Below are positions 1-13,533 of a stretch of 64,000 bases of DNA, one piece after another (position 1 is the stretch's first letter; the number at the start of each line of letters is the position of its first letter). Below the pieces are notes generated by a model that saw nothing but the letters and a program-made list of their open reading frames with translations, searched no databases and was not told where the DNA came from. The DNA comes from Wuchereria bancrofti (lineage: Eukaryota > Nematoda > Chromadorea > Rhabditida > Onchocercidae), in contig SSBO01000009.1 of the NCBI GenBank assembly GCA_005281725.1, positions 6,882,303 to 6,946,302 of the forward strand, written 5' to 3'. Position numbers and translations under genes: made by a program.

Positions 1-3000
1 TTTAATTGCCAAATGGATCAGAGAAGATGAAACGAGAAGAGAAGAGAATAGATTTATGTAATGAGGTAATCAACAGCGCTCTCTTCTTTTCTGTCTTTTG
101 CGCTAATTTGTTGTCCATGCTGTTTGCTAATATTAATGAGGCCTATCTAGGCCTTGTTAGTTTTAATCTTAAAGAGACAAGACAAAAAAGATGTTTAGAC
201 AAGCCAATGATAGTCACATGTCTTTCTTGACTACTCCATTACTTACCCCTTACACATTCTTTTTATTTACCCAATACTGACTCTTCGTCCTTTAGGCTTT
301 TCTAGATAATCATTTTTTTTTTCAAGTTGTAAGAGTCTGATAAATATATTGAAGGTTGTGAGAGTACTAGGCAGACAAGCAAAATGGATTCACAGTTAGT
401 ATGCTTGCGAGAAATATTGGCGTCTGCAAGCTGGCCTCAAGATTTATCAGTTCAGGAAAAGTGCTAAAAACCTGACCATTCTTGGCTTCATCTAATGCAT
501 TAAAAGGCGATAACCAGAATGCTTCCATACTAAAAGACCTACCTACCTGCCTAACACTTTTCTTATGCTAATTCTTTTTATTCCGTTGATTTTATTTTAG
601 TTCAGTTCGCACTGTCATATAATATTGTTTAATTCATATCGCCATTTCACTCATTTTGTTTATGTATTTTATCGATAAATTTTTTTAGTTCTATTCATTT
701 TACCGTAGAAACAAACGCTTTGCGTAAATTGAATTTTGGAATTTTGTTCAATTTACATTCCCAAAGGTCTCTTTTCTAATTCATTTATTGTTACTTTTAT
801 ACCTTCTTATTTTATTCCTTTTTGATAGTAGTCCCATTAAAGCAGTACCCATACATTACTTACATTATGATGACCTCGGCAATAATTTATCGGCAAAATA
901 CTGAAAATCTAATAGCGATTCACCAGTAATCAAAGTATTAATAGTTCAATTGATACTGAAATATTGAATGAAAAAATCAATTAATGAAAGTTTTACTTTC
1001 TCGGATTTATTCATAAAAATTGTATGTTTTCAACAAAGATTAATGGGGAAGATCATTCTGGATACTTTTTATCTGACCTTGTTTATAAAAATTCTTGTTT
1101 AGATTTCGTTATGTGTATTTTATCGTTGTAAGTTGAAATTATTAAGTTAGGTTGTAAAGTGCTTTCAAGCGAAAGAAACCAGAAATCGGTACCAATATAT
1201 TTTCGAATACTAAAGATCTTTTAAAAAACTTAAAAAATTTGTGAACAAAAATGCATTCAGATTGAAATTTAAATTGGGTGAATACCATTACTTTCTGTTT
1301 GTACATTCTCGTTTCATAGCTCAAACAAATAACATTTCAGTGCTTACTGAACTTCGAAAAATTTTATTTACTGGGTCAGTTATTTCAATGATAAATGGGA
1401 GTAATGAAGATGAAATAAGTTATCAGTGACAGTAATGAGATTTTAAAATGCGCTTTATTTTGAATAAAAACTTACCTGTCCAACCATTAACACTTTCATT
1501 CTCATCCGACTCAGTTGACAACTCAAAACTTCTTTTTCTTTCCCGCACATGCATTGAGGCTGTTATTATACCAGGCCTAAGCCAAATATCGATTTTAATC
1601 AACAAACGTTCTTACAAAGGCGTCGTTGGAATGCAATGCCTTCTAACGCATTAACGTTGTGTTACCTAATTTGGGGAAGGCTTTTGGGGTTACACACTTC
1701 ATTAAATATAGGAATGCTCCAAAGCAGTAGGATAGGGTAAGATCTCCTTTTCTTTTTTGCATTACTTTAGATGATTTTTAATGTTGAATTTTAGAGTCAG
1801 TATTAAAGTAACTAACATCGACCTCTTATAGACCTGGCTAAAGAAGAATATTTCGTTTTATAAGTCTCGCAGACATTTCTTCTATTTAATTACTTCGATT
1901 GCAATTCTAAACTACGTAGTGGAATGAATAGGAAATAGAGTAGGAACAGGGAGAGAAGCTTTTCAGTAGGGTCAACAAAAAAACTTAACTCATTCTTTTC
2001 CTTAATTCTTGCTACCCTTAGCGTAGAAAATGAGATTGGAATTATTGATAACTTATACGAAATATCACTGTCATTATTAATCGAACTCATTAATTATTAA
2101 TGAATTCTTATTTCTTAGAAAATCTCCATTTTTTCAGAGTTAGAATAAATTCGCAAATATTGCGCAAGTAGAGATATTGAAATGACCAGTTTCGGGTATT
2201 GACATCGTTGGATATACCCTCTTGCAATCTATGAAGCATAAGTACTAATGTTGGATGTCCACAGCTAATTTTTTTATCCAGTTGCACAGCTAATTTTTTT
2301 TATTCAGTTTTATATGAAATTTCATATTAAAGTATAATTGAAACCGTAGAGAATAGATTAAGATTGTTTTCCTTAAAAAGTTCACATTATAGAAGGATAT
2401 CACAAAATCAAAAATAAAGATTTCAATCTTTTTACTTGTTCAGAATCAGATCATTATCACTATTTTTTTCACTAACAAAAGGTAATCGAGTATTTAAAAA
2501 ATGGCCGTAATTAAAGGATCAGTTTATTGTACCAACCGGAAAACTTTAATCTCATACAAAATTTTGAAAAACATATATTATGACTAAACACGTAAAAGAA
2601 ATTACTCACATAGTGGGCTTGTTGATCTATTCTTACTACAATCGTATTTTAATTATATATTATATATACGCCGATTTTTTTAAAATTATTCTAGCAAAAA
2701 GTACAGATTGTAAATTTACTTTTAACTATTGCCTGTTCTTTGGCCAGAATATTTTGGTAATAGACAATAGTATCAATATTCAGTTGATAAGATCTATTTA
2801 TGCGTTGTCTTTTGTCTTTTAGCAGTTAATTGGACAACTTTCTTTTGTTTTCATGTCTTGTAATTAATCCAAATGAGTTATATAATATTTCAAATAACGA
2901 GGAAAAAAAACTATAACGTAAGTATCGGCTAAGGAAGTCTAGCATGCGTAAAAAGCCTACAAACCCTCTTTCATTTGATTATGTCTCAAGCTTTATAGCT

Positions 3001-3202
3001 TATTTATTGATTTCAATGATGTGCGAAGGTCTAATGTCTCATGCTGCTTTCTTATCTTACTTTCACATTTCTGATCCTGTTTTTTGCTGAAGTTAAAGTT
3101 AACACAATGAAGTAAATATTGAAAATCAGTCCATCTTATAAATTGCTTATAATCTGAAATGATTTCCTGCATGTCAACTTCTGATTATATTAATTTTCAG
3201 AT
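1..3202. other. Upstream region with no confident gene
   Basis: AT-rich DNA with only short open frames that lack a coherent exon chain. One minus-strand segment (1476-1554) looks like an exon and is listed separately. The last part, ending in the acceptor TTTTCAG just before 3203, is the probable upstream region and trans-splice site of the PC2 gene. I see no tRNA, transposon gene or satellite here. Confidence 0.5.
1476..1554 (-). CDS. Possible single coding exon of an unidentified minus-strand gene
   Basis: Read on the minus strand, an ATG at 1554 opens a 26-codon frame with charged, non-repetitive composition (RERKRSFELSTESDENES). It runs straight into a strong splice donor, ACAG|GTAAG, at 1476/1475. 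The composition differs from the F/Y/K-rich noise of surrounding frames. I could not find downstream exons in a compatible phase between 1475 and the left edge, so the gene, if real, would continue through exons I cannot place or beyond the window. The identity is unknown. Confidence 0.25.
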
Positions 3203-6200
3203 ATGAGAAGATGGCATAAGTGGCAACGGTGTAGCACATACAGTATTCTGCTGTTTATAATTTGTACATCTGTCAATGCGGTTGAAATATATACTAATCA
3301 TTTTTACGTCCATATCAAACAACCAGGCATTGAGAATGCCCATTCAATAGCTAAAAGACATGGCTTCATTAATCGTGGACCAGTAAGTTAACTTTAAGAT
3401 TTTATACTTTAAGCATTTCGGAACTAATATATATATATGATTCCCAAGCATATATAACAATATAAACACACATGGTTTAACTAACCTTTGTTTTTGAGTA
3501 TTGCTACGTCTCATTTATTGTCATCATTGGAATGTCGGATAGATGCAACGTGATATTAAGTTAGTACTGTAGGCCAGGTTTTATAAATCTTTCAGTGATT
3601 CGGGTTGTTTTGGTTATCTTATTCAGTTCGGTTAAACAATCATCCATTTTTTTTCGTTACCAATTGTTCTATACTTACTTCACAGCGAAATTCGAAAACT
3701 TTCTACTGAGTTATGGATAGCTATCATTTTCTTTTTAAGGTTCTTGGCTCTACAGTTGATTGGCATTTCGTCCAACCAGCCCTATCACACGTACGAACAA
3801 AGCGTTCCCACACTCATTACAAAAAATTAAGTGATGATCGTGATGTGAGCCTTTTAAAGAATTTCATAAAAGCGCTGAAAATTCCCAGTGTATTCTCATT
3901 TTTGATTTTTGATCAAATAATATTTCAATGAGAAAAATATTGTCAACTTGAAATAAAACAATACGTCTATTGGGAAGCATTTAATGCAAGCACAATCAAA
4001 AGGTTTTGCTCATTCTGCAAGAAACTGCTTACTTTTAGGTGGTGTACGTGGAACAGTTAACGGGTTTCAAACGTGTGAAGAGAGGATATAGGTGAATATT
4101 TTTAATATGTTTATATTAACTTAAGTTATAACATGCAGTGCTGGTTTAATGTTCAATTGGGGATTATTGATTACTCCGAAAATTGGACTCTTTTGACAAA
4201 TCTTATATACTAAAAATACCTTTTGCTTGCAAGGCTGTCTTTTTATAGGTCTATTTCTATAGTGACACGATGGTACTTTTTCAATTTCTTAATGATAGAT
4301 GATGCTTTGATCACTATCAAAATTCTGATGAGCTGAAATGAGAAATTTTTTAGGGCTCTGGAGGAACGGTTACAGGAGCAACTCGACTTTACTGCGGCGC
4401 AATCACCAACTGACCCGCTCTACCCATATCAGTGGTATTTGGTAAGCGTACATACATTTGCACACCTTTACCTAGTTTTCAATTTTTAACTTCAGAAAAA
4501 TTATTAGCAATTCCGCCTGCATTATATTCCAAATTATTTTATTCATCTAATTGCTACACTTCTAAGTTGTAAAAGTCAAGATCAAAGCTATATCTTTAAA
4601 ATCCTTTTCAAAGCTATATCTTTAAAATCCTTTTTTTAAGAATAATATTGGACAAGCCAATGGTAAACCACGACTAGATTTAAATGTCGAAAAAGCTTGG
4701 GTACTTGGTATCACTGGTAAAAATATAACGACGGCTATCATGGATGATGGTGTCGATTATATGCATCCGGATCTGGCAAACAACTTTGTGAGTTTCTTGT
4801 TCATCTGGATTTTTACATGCCCGAGTCAAGACCTGAATTTAATACAATTCAATTTTTCGTGATGCAACTACATCCGGTATGTTGAGCATAATCTTCCAAG
4901 TGATTCGTCTTTTCATATCATTTACTGATTTACCTTAAGGAAGGAATAACTGAATTAACAAATTTTCCTGGAAAAAGATCATTCCTATTACTTTGGCAAT
5001 TCTCCACTAATAAAATGAAATCAACTTTTCGCTCTTTCAGAGTATTTACATGATACTTAGTTAAGGCTTTCATAATTAATCTTTAATTCCTACGTAGGAA
5101 TTGCAGTGCATATTTGTGTTCAACCTAACTTATATGTTTTTCTTCTTTGTTCGGAATATTGATAATTGCTGATCTTAGCTTTTTTTACAGAATGCAAGAG
5201 CTAGCTACGATTTTAGTTCTAATGACCCATTCCCCTATCCAAGATACACGGATGACTGGTTCAACTCACACGGGACACGGTTTGTTAATTCATGTCTATT
5301 TTTCTACACTTCTTTCTTTTCAATATTTGATATCACTTTATCATTTTTTGCAAAATTATCATTTAATTGCAAGCACATTGTTAATTTAATAACGTCTTTG
5401 GATAAGTTAAAGACCATAAGTTTAAACGCTAGGCGAGTCACCTTATAATATCATACTTGTTAGCTTATAATACCTGCTAAGCATTCATTGAGGTCACATT
5501 ATTAGCTTAAGAAAAAGCATAATATGGCTATCATTTGAAAATGTATTGCTTTATTGCGAATTGAATTTTGACAATTCTACAGTTGTGCCGGTGAAATAGC
5601 CGCAGCACGCGATAATGGTATTTGCGGCGTCGGTGTTGCTTATGATAGTAAAGTAGCTGGTATTCGGATGCTCGATCAACCTTACATGACAGATCTCATC
5701 GAGGTGTCACATAAGTTTTAAAATTTTTGGTAAATTTTGGAAAGAATGCTCATTTTCTAATTTAAATGAAAAACTTTCTGCAGTGTACTGAAATAAATAA
5801 AAAATATGCGTGTATTAAGGTTCCACGATGAAATCAGTAATTTACGCATGATTAAAGACAGGCAAAATGAAGAAGTGGAGTGCACTTTAGTAGCTGAGAC
5901 TTTGGAACTTTCTTTGCAAATACTGACTGAATTTTTTTGAGAAATTAACATTTCTTGTATGATATTTAATTCAGGCCAATTCAATGAGCCATGAGCCAAA
6001 TTTGATTCATATTTATTCGGCAAGCTGGGGACCTACTGATGATGGGAAAACGGTGGATGGACCACGTAATGCAACGATGCGTGCTATCGTCAAGGGTGTT
6101 AATGAGGCTAGTTACGCTTCTGCAACTCTTTATCTAATTGTTCCAAGTGATCCTAATTTTCAGCTGTGGAATTTTAGAATTCTGAAATTTAAAATGAAAG

Positions 6201-8800
6201 AGTAAGTGTTTCCTTTCATCCTTTCTTCAGGGACGTAACGGTTTGGGATCAATTTTTGTATGGGCAAGTGGAGATGGCGGTGAGGAAGACGACTGCAACT
6301 GTGATGGTTATGCCGCTTCCATGTGGACAATATCTATTAACTCCGCAATTAATAGTGGCGAAAATGCGCACTATGACGAGTACTCATTACTCATTATATG
6401 ATAATAGAAACTATGATTTCCTAACATTTTAAAATGGGCAATGCTCAAAAATAGTATCGATTGATCAGAAGTGTTAAGGGATTATTTGCCATTAGAAGCT
6501 TTCGACAAAAGGTCAGAAAGACTTCTATATAATCCACACACAAATTATGGCTATAAAATAAAAATTTTTCTACATTGGCTTCAATATTTTCGAACGGAGA
6601 ACGAAATCCAGAAACGTGGGCAAAATGCTGTCTGGGGTAATTAGTTGTGTAGCAAGTAACAAATAATGTAAATATTTTTAAGAGATTACTTGTTAAGAAA
6701 TTACTTGCCATTTAGTTATATAACAAATAATGTAAATATTTTTGTAAAATAACTTGCAGAAGTTGTTCTTCTACATTGGCTTCAACATTTTCGAACGGAG
6801 GACGAAATCCGGAAACTGGGGTAGCAACAACGGATTTGTATAGCCGTTGCACGCGATCGCATAGTGGAACATCGGCAGCAGCACCGGAAGCAGCTGGTGT
6901 TTTTGCTCTGGCACTAGAAGCAAATCCGTTGCTTACTTGGTACAAAAACAATTTTAATTATGATATGTTTATCTTGATTTTTTCCTAAAATTGCATTTCT
7001 GTTTACACGTTTGCAAAATAAAATTTACAAAATTTTCAGTAATTTAACTTTATGAACTTCGTAAGAGATTTAATCTTAAAAACTCATCATGTGAAATTCA
7101 TATAAAAACTCATGAAAATTTCCAAAAGTATTTAGGCGTGATTTACAACATCTAACTGTGCTGACATCAACACGAAATTCATTATTTGATGGGCGATGCA
7201 GAGACTTGCCAGATCTTGGCATTGAAGTAAAATTGTGAAGATTTTTATTTCTCTTGATTAGCCACTAAATTAAATCAATTACAAAGTGAAATTGTTATAA
7301 TCATTATGGTATACATCAATTGGAATATTTTTAACTGAAATACATTAGTCACAACGATCATTAATACAACAGTAACAGATGTACACTCTTTCAAGAGATC
7401 AATTGCTTATTTCAGGAAGGCGACGGAAACAATATAAATGGTATCAATAACTGCACTCATTTCGAATGGAAAATGAATGGCGTCGGCTTGGAATTTAATC
7501 ATTTGTTCGGTTTTGGTGTATTGGATGCAGCTGAAATGGTTATGTTGGCGATGGTTTGGAAGACTGTGCCTTCAAGATTCCACTGCGAAGCGGGGACCAT
7601 TGCTACATCGCGGTAAATATTCATTTACTCTTATAATTTGAGAGTTAATTATTGAATGGGGTATCCGCTTCATCCGATGAATCTTTCAGGGACCGACTGT
7701 TTGTGTTTGTTTACCACTATCTTAATTAGAATTCAGATGATAAATTGCTGCTGCTTTGTATGCTTAAAAAGTTAGAAATTATAAAATTAACAATCATAAA
7801 TAACTTCTTTATAATGTTTTAGCGAAATCCCCTCGACCGGAAATCTTGTACTGGAATTGATTACTGATGCATGTTTGGGAACTCCGACAGAAGTTAATTA
7901 TTTGGAACACGTACAAGCTGTTGTCTCTTTAAATAGCAGCCGACGTGGTGACACTACTCTTTATCTAGTGTCTCCATCTGGCACACAGTGTGTTTTTTTT
8001 TTTTTTTCGAAACATTTGAAAAGTTAAATTATCGAAATAGGAAAATTAACAAGCTCATATTTTTATTAACGTTGGATTTTTATGTCGTGATATCTCTATG
8101 TCATCCGAAGTAATTTTTTTTAATGAGAAGTTTCGGGTACTAAGAATGGAATCTATCTTTTCAAAAATATTGAGAATAAATGGAATTTCCAGTAACTCGA
8201 TAGGATCAGATAAGTCGAGAAGTACACAAGCATAATTTTGCTTATTTTTGAAATATTCAAGTCTTTTTTCAAAACAATTCTACAGAACAATGATTTTATC
8301 TCGGCGTCCAAAAGATAATGATAATAAAAATGGATTCACGAACTGGCCTTTTATGACCACACATACTTGGGGTGAAAATCCACGCGGCAAATGGCGCCTG
8401 ATTGTCCGATTCCAGGTGAATTTTAAATATTACAATATTTAAAATTTTCTTTATGTATTACATTAAAATATTACAAGCTGAACGTTCTATTTCAAATCTT
8501 TAAAATTATCTCTTTTTTTAGAATTAGTCTTGGATTTGAATTATATGTGAAGAATAATAGCTTGAAAGTGTAGTTAACATTCAATATTTATGATATATAT
8601 TTTCCCTATTTCAGCGGATTTTCTAATGACTTATTTTATAGGGCAGCTACAAAAATCATGGTATGGTGAAGAAATTTACCCTTATGCTTCATGGTACCAA
8701 AGATCCGCCATATACTGGTATTGAACCTCTTCAAGGACATGTAAACAGTAAATTGAAAGTGGTACAGAAGGCACATAAACGTGCTTCATTTCGTCGTTGA
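3203..8800 (+). CDS. egl-3: Prohormone convertase 2 (PC2/EGL-3), kexin-type subtilase
   Basis: Calcium-dependent serine endoprotease of the regulated secretory pathway that cleaves neuropeptide precursors at dibasic sites. Exons: 3203-3382, 3740-3844, 4039-4091, 4354-4441, 4641-4787, 5191-5279, 5583-5703, 5975-6106, 6231-6379, 6760-6939, 7136-7226, 7416-7612, 7823-7987, 8286-8415, 8642-8800. They join in frame to 661 aa, the usual PC2 length. A signal peptide covers about residues 1-26. The propeptide ends at the primary cleavage site KRVKR|G (about 106-111), and an internal RTKR lies earlier. The catalytic triad is visible: D in IMDDGVDY (about 177), H in NSHGTRCAGE (about 218), S in HSGTSAAAP (about 393). 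The oxyanion-hole position is Asp (WASGDGG, about D320) rather than Asn, which is diagnostic of PC2 against furin or PC1. A P-domain follows ([20 protein letters not shown]). The start ATG lies two bases after a TTTTCAG acceptor. Exon 8 needs a GC donor. The intron before exon 10 holds a decayed copy of that exon. Confidence 0.95.
4583..4634 (+). repeat. Tandem pair of 26-bp units before PC2 exon 5
   Basis: Two identical, directly adjacent copies of a 26-bp unit beginning CAAAGCTATATC lie at 4583-4608 and 4609-4634. The second copy runs into the pyrimidine tract and TTTAAG acceptor of the exon starting at 4641. It looks like a recent local duplication within the intron. Confidence 0.85.
6107..6230 (+). 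other. GC-AG intron in PC2
   Basis: The conserved GVNEGRNG block of kexin-type proteases is split between exons 8 and 9. Joining it requires the donor GAG|GCTAGT at 6106/6107 and the acceptor CTTCAG at 6230. No GT donor in phase 0 keeps this conserved stretch without deleting or inserting residues. This is inferred from protein conservation, not from a transcript. Confidence 0.75.
6568..6620 (+). pseudogene. Decayed partial copy of PC2 exon 10
   Basis: Bases 6568-6620 repeat the start of the real exon 10 (6769-6821) at an offset of 201 bp, with a few substitutions and one indel; both contain TCTACATTGGCTTCAA. The upstream copy lacks a splice acceptor, loses frame after the NPET motif and does not encode the catalytic-serine block. 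A short flanking stretch (AACAAATAATGTAAATATTT) is also repeated at 6658 and 6722. This points to a partial intragenic duplication that has since degenerated. Confidence 0.8.
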
Positions 8801-8866
8801 TGTTAAAACGATCAAACTGACTTTGCATTCGTAAAAAAAATTCATGAAAATTGAAGGAATCTTTTC

Positions 8867-8872
8867 AATAAA
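8867..8872 (+). terminator. egl-3: Poly(A) signal of PC2
   Basis: A canonical AATAAA lies 67 bases after the PC2 stop codon, which is a normal distance for a short nematode 3' UTR. Its use is inferred. Confidence 0.7.
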
Positions 8873-11800
8873 AACTTTGAAATAATGAAATCACAAAAAA
8901 GTTTTTTTCAACAGTTGCATAATGATCAATAAGAAGATAAGAGGTGAATAACTGATAAATTTGTGAATTGAGATTCCTTCGTCAATTAGTTTATGATAAT
9001 TGATTTCACTGAATTTATTCTTCTCAGTCCATTTATCACCTAAATTGATTCATAGTAAATCAGTTTGAAAAAAAAACATGCCATCTGCAAGTTTTTTTTC
9101 TTCAATTAATTAATTAAAGCTTTTTCTCCTTATCCTGCTTATAGTAAAGTCAAATTTACGTCAGTCTCCAACAAATAAAACTTCGTGAAATGAAATTATG
9201 TATTATCTTTCAGAAGTTTCAATGTTAATTCTATTCAGGTATGCTTATCTTCATTTTCAATATGCTTCTAAGTGCAAAATAGTAGTTTCATTATCGCGAT
9301 AAAGCAAATATCTATGATAGAGCAAAGTTTCTAAGTTTTTTTACATAAATGGAACATTCTATCTTCCTGCTTTCTCTTCCTTTCTTCCTCACTCTCTCCC
9401 TTTCTCCATCTCTATTCCACTTGTCATATGATGAAGCAGTTTCAAGTATGATAGATGATCAGAAGCAAATCAAATTTGTGTTATTGAATATGGCTTGAAT
9501 GCCAAATTTCTGTTGGAAAATTCTTCTCAAGTGAGAGTTAAGTTAATATCATTAGCATATTTTCGAGAGATATTTCAAATTATAATAATGAAATAGATTT
9601 CCTGCAAAAACAAAGGAAGCTTTTCTTTCAAAAATAGAGAAGGAAATTGTTAGCGAATCAGAAGATTTGAAATTTGAATATGATTCATTCCTTGTGAAAA
9701 ATCTCTTCAAAATGCCAACATCTCATATGGCATGAATTTTCATCTACACATAAAAAAATAAGAATTAAATTAAATTTGAAATAGCAAGTGTTATATGATA
9801 AAATTAATGACTGATTAACTGTTTCATTACAATCTCATCATTTTACCATCCATCAGATGATTACATTGATGCTGTTGATATGATTAGTTGCTATCGGCTA
9901 CTACTCTTTTCAATAAATTAATCAAATTTAAGCAATTGGTTGGTTATGTACCGTTTTGCAGTCAGTTATGATCATTTTATGGTTTACTAGTACTTCACGG
10001 TAATATCATGAATTATTTAACTCACCTGAAATGTCTAATTTAATTGTCCCAATTTCCAATAATGAATGGTTTATTTGAATAAAAGAGCTTATGAAATTAA
10101 GCTTCAGTTTCTTAACATTACTCAAAGCAATCTTGCATGACCAGCAGAGATCCACAAAAAAATCAATATTTTAATGAAGAAGTAAATATTTGAGTATTTA
10201 TATAGAAGAAAGCCACTAAGTAAAAATACTCTAGTATTTAATAACTTAGAATAAGAACAACTAGCTAGGACTAAAATTGTTTCCCAAACAAGTTTAATTA
10301 GTCTTGTTCATTATTTTAATATAAATTTTTCCGATAATGTAGGAAAAGTGATTGAATATAGAAGAAATTAGCACAAGTAATTAGCTTATTTAAAAAATAT
10401 TCTGTTAATAGTTTCATGTGAATTTCTAAACTCATAGAATGTTTTGAAACTGAAGCGAATCAATAAAAAAGATTCCAAAGATTTTTTTAAGGTTATTTTA
10501 TTTTAAATGCTTTATTTTAAACATTTGCTATGCTGTTATCTGCGCATGCTGTTATCAATTAACAAAACAAGGATATATTTCTTTATGTTACTTTTCATTA
10601 AAATTAAATAATATCACAATGACCACAGTGATCTTCGGCTTCGTATTTCATTAAATTGCACAGTACTTATAAAATATGTGTAACCGAGAAAATTCAAAAA
10701 AATTGATGATTTTTCTTGTTATTTTATTCCCAAAAATAAGTTTAAAATGCTTTTTGGAGCTCTTCTTACAGAAACATTGTAAACATAATTAGCAATATAT
10801 CCAAATTTCTTTTCTCTGCTTATTGAATAAAATCACTGCGCAGAAATTGTCATTTTCCTCTATGCACCACAAATGATATTTTTATTCCGCCTCTGCATAA
10901 ATTTTATTAACCTAAAAAGGCAGATGAAAACTTCTTTTGGAGAATTTGCTTACAACCCATTACATAATAAATTTTTTTTTCTGTCCGAAAGAAACTAATT
11001 ACACGGATGATTTGATAAGCTGACAATATTTGCCCAGGTGTAAAAGAAGCTAAGCTGTCATGAAAACTGGTAAATGTGTTCATTATTGCTATGATCGGAT
11101 CTATTTAAATTCGTTAGAACTAGTTTCTTTAGAATAGCATTGATTTTTTAATAGTTTGGAATATTTATTTCACGTTATAATCCACTGCCAAAATGATTTA
11201 TTATTTCATTCATCACAAGCATTTAATTATAGTTCTTACAAACTTTTTTAATAGATTTTGTTCGGGAAAATTTTGTCATCGATTGAAGTGTAACAATTCA
11301 TCTTCTGAAAAATGAAGAAAGAATTATAAGAACAAATTCTTTTGCAGATTTAAATTTCTGGCCTAAACTTTACATTTCAGTCAGTTATCGAAGTATTATT
11401 AGTTTCTGAACCGATGCCGAAAGTCAAAGGAAGGTAAGAGACTTTTAAAAGAGTTAGTCACTTATTCACTCACCACTCCTGCCATTTCCTCTTGTCCACA
11501 TCTATTTTCTCGTCATAATCCACTGCTAAAATCATTTTATTTGCTATTTATACTAGTCCACTCTTAACTCTCCTCAATACATCTCATCTCTCCGCACTAC
11601 AATAACCCATTTTCGCATACTCTAACCGTGAACAGTAAACAATCATTTCTCTTTATCAAATATTCATTCACTTACTTGCATATTTAAGTATCAGCTGCCT
11701 TCTGATCTCACCGTTTATTACCAACTTTTCCATTCCTGTGCATCACTTACTCACATCACATAGTCACTGTTCACTTTAAATCTGCTATTTTTTAGTAAAA

Positions 11801-13124
11801 CTATTGCGTTTTAATCCTTGAAACAAACAAACGTAACTTATTTTGATTCATCACGTCGTAGCATGTATAGGATGAAGCTCAAATTCCTTTTTTCATTTTG
11901 ACGTGGTCAGCTATTTATGCAACTGACATCATGGTAACGTATTCTTAGAAATGCTGCAAAGGCATTCAGCTAATATTTTTTTTTAATATTTTTTTTCAAT
12001 CTTTAAAAAAAAGAATGAGAGAGAGAGATCTACGTTTCTGTTGACTGAATTATTAATAATTTCACATTTGTTTTGATTTAAATTATTTTAATTTCAGCAT
12101 TGTTTTGATTTGGTCTGCATTCTGAACAGGACGATAAATTACGGAACTCTCAAATATTGTATTTCTTGTGATTGAAGTTTTCACTTTTCAAATCATCGAA
12201 TGTTTCTTTTTGTTACGGATTTTTTTATCCCGTCCAAGTAGAGAAATAAAATTGAAAAATTGAAAAAATTATCAAGTAAATCTTTTCGACAAAACAGACT
12301 TATGAAATTCTTTTTCTCTTTTCAAAGACAACAATTTCTGTTTTGGTTACGCTCTTTATTCTAAGTTATTCGTAGTAATTTTTGTTAACAACATTAATAA
12401 TAATGATTTTGAAGTTCTTTTGGGAAGATAGAAAATAAATTAGCATAGCCATCTGAGAATTAATGATGCTGATGGATGAAAGTATTGATTATTCCTGTAA
12501 TTAAGTTTCTGGAGTAATTATTCCAGTTAAATTAGATGCGTATTGCTGTGCTAATTATTTTAGCTAGCTAGATTAAATTAAAATTAAACTAAATGATTGA
12601 TCTTTGCTTGCTCACAAAGTTTGAAAAGGAAAACTTGTTAGTACTTTTCCTACCTTATTCGAGTCATAAAAGCAGGCTAACACCGAAATTTGATATGACA
12701 TACAGTTGTGCAGACATTGTGTCGCAGGAGTATGTATTCCATTTCTCGCTTATTTTCGCACTGAAATCGATTTTTAGTGTTTTTAATTTCCATTTTTTGG
12801 GGTGGATGCGATGCAACAACACCTCTTAAAGATGCTAAAAACCGATATTTGCATGGGGGTATCCTTCCATCTAAACACATTCTCCAATATTTCTGAGGTG
12901 AATATCCCTGTGATGGTAATAGCACTGAGTGAAATTGCTGTCAATATGTTGCAGAATAAAATTATTAGTTAGTTAGTAAGTAATAGGTGAACCTTTACAT
13001 AATGCTTGCTGCTTTGAATCTTAACCCTAAAAGGTAAGATTTCTTTCGTATATTTTTTTTATTTTCTGAATCCAGCAGAATCCCGTAGAAAATGATAGAT
13101 CTATGACACAAATCCTTATTCCCC

Positions 13125-13533
13125 GATGAAGTTAGCCTGATTTCTTCTACTTTCCACTATTTCTGAAAAACCTGTTTAGTGTAATAGATCATGCAAAAAT
13201 GCTTGCTGGAAAGCACTTACAGTGCAAACCTTATTTGTTGAAGAGCGAAAATTTTTCCTTTTCTTTTCTGTTGACAAGAAATTTTACACGGAAAGATATG
13301 TGAAGGCTGTGTTGTATTCGAGCAACATTGATTTTTCATCTTTGAAACAATAAGACCAAACGAACTTTTTCATTTCTGTCTCTTTGAGAAATCAATAAAA
13401 TATTAATGTATTTCATATGAAATGATTTCTATAAGATAAATGTGACCTTTAGATAAAGGGTCAACAGTTCCTTTTTCCGATAACGATGAAATTAGCCTGA
13501 TTTCTGCTACTTCCTACCATTTTTGATAAACCT
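13125..13533 (+). repeat. Diverged direct repeat, two copies about 360 bp apart
   Basis: About 49 bp at 13125-13173 and 13485-13533 share the frame GATGAA.TTAGCCTGATTTCT with roughly eight differences overall. Neither copy shows coding potential. It is probably the remains of an old duplication or two fragments of one dispersed repeat. Confidence 0.6.

Noticed and set aside
384..467. Plus-strand mini-ORF MDSQLVCLREILASASW...
   Set aside because: Only 27 codons, with no acceptable splice continuation. The opposite strand has an equally open frame.
12593..12925. Overlapping open frames on both strands around 12.6-12.9 kb
   Set aside because: Composition is cysteine/phenylalanine noise without domain resemblance, and no linked exons were found.
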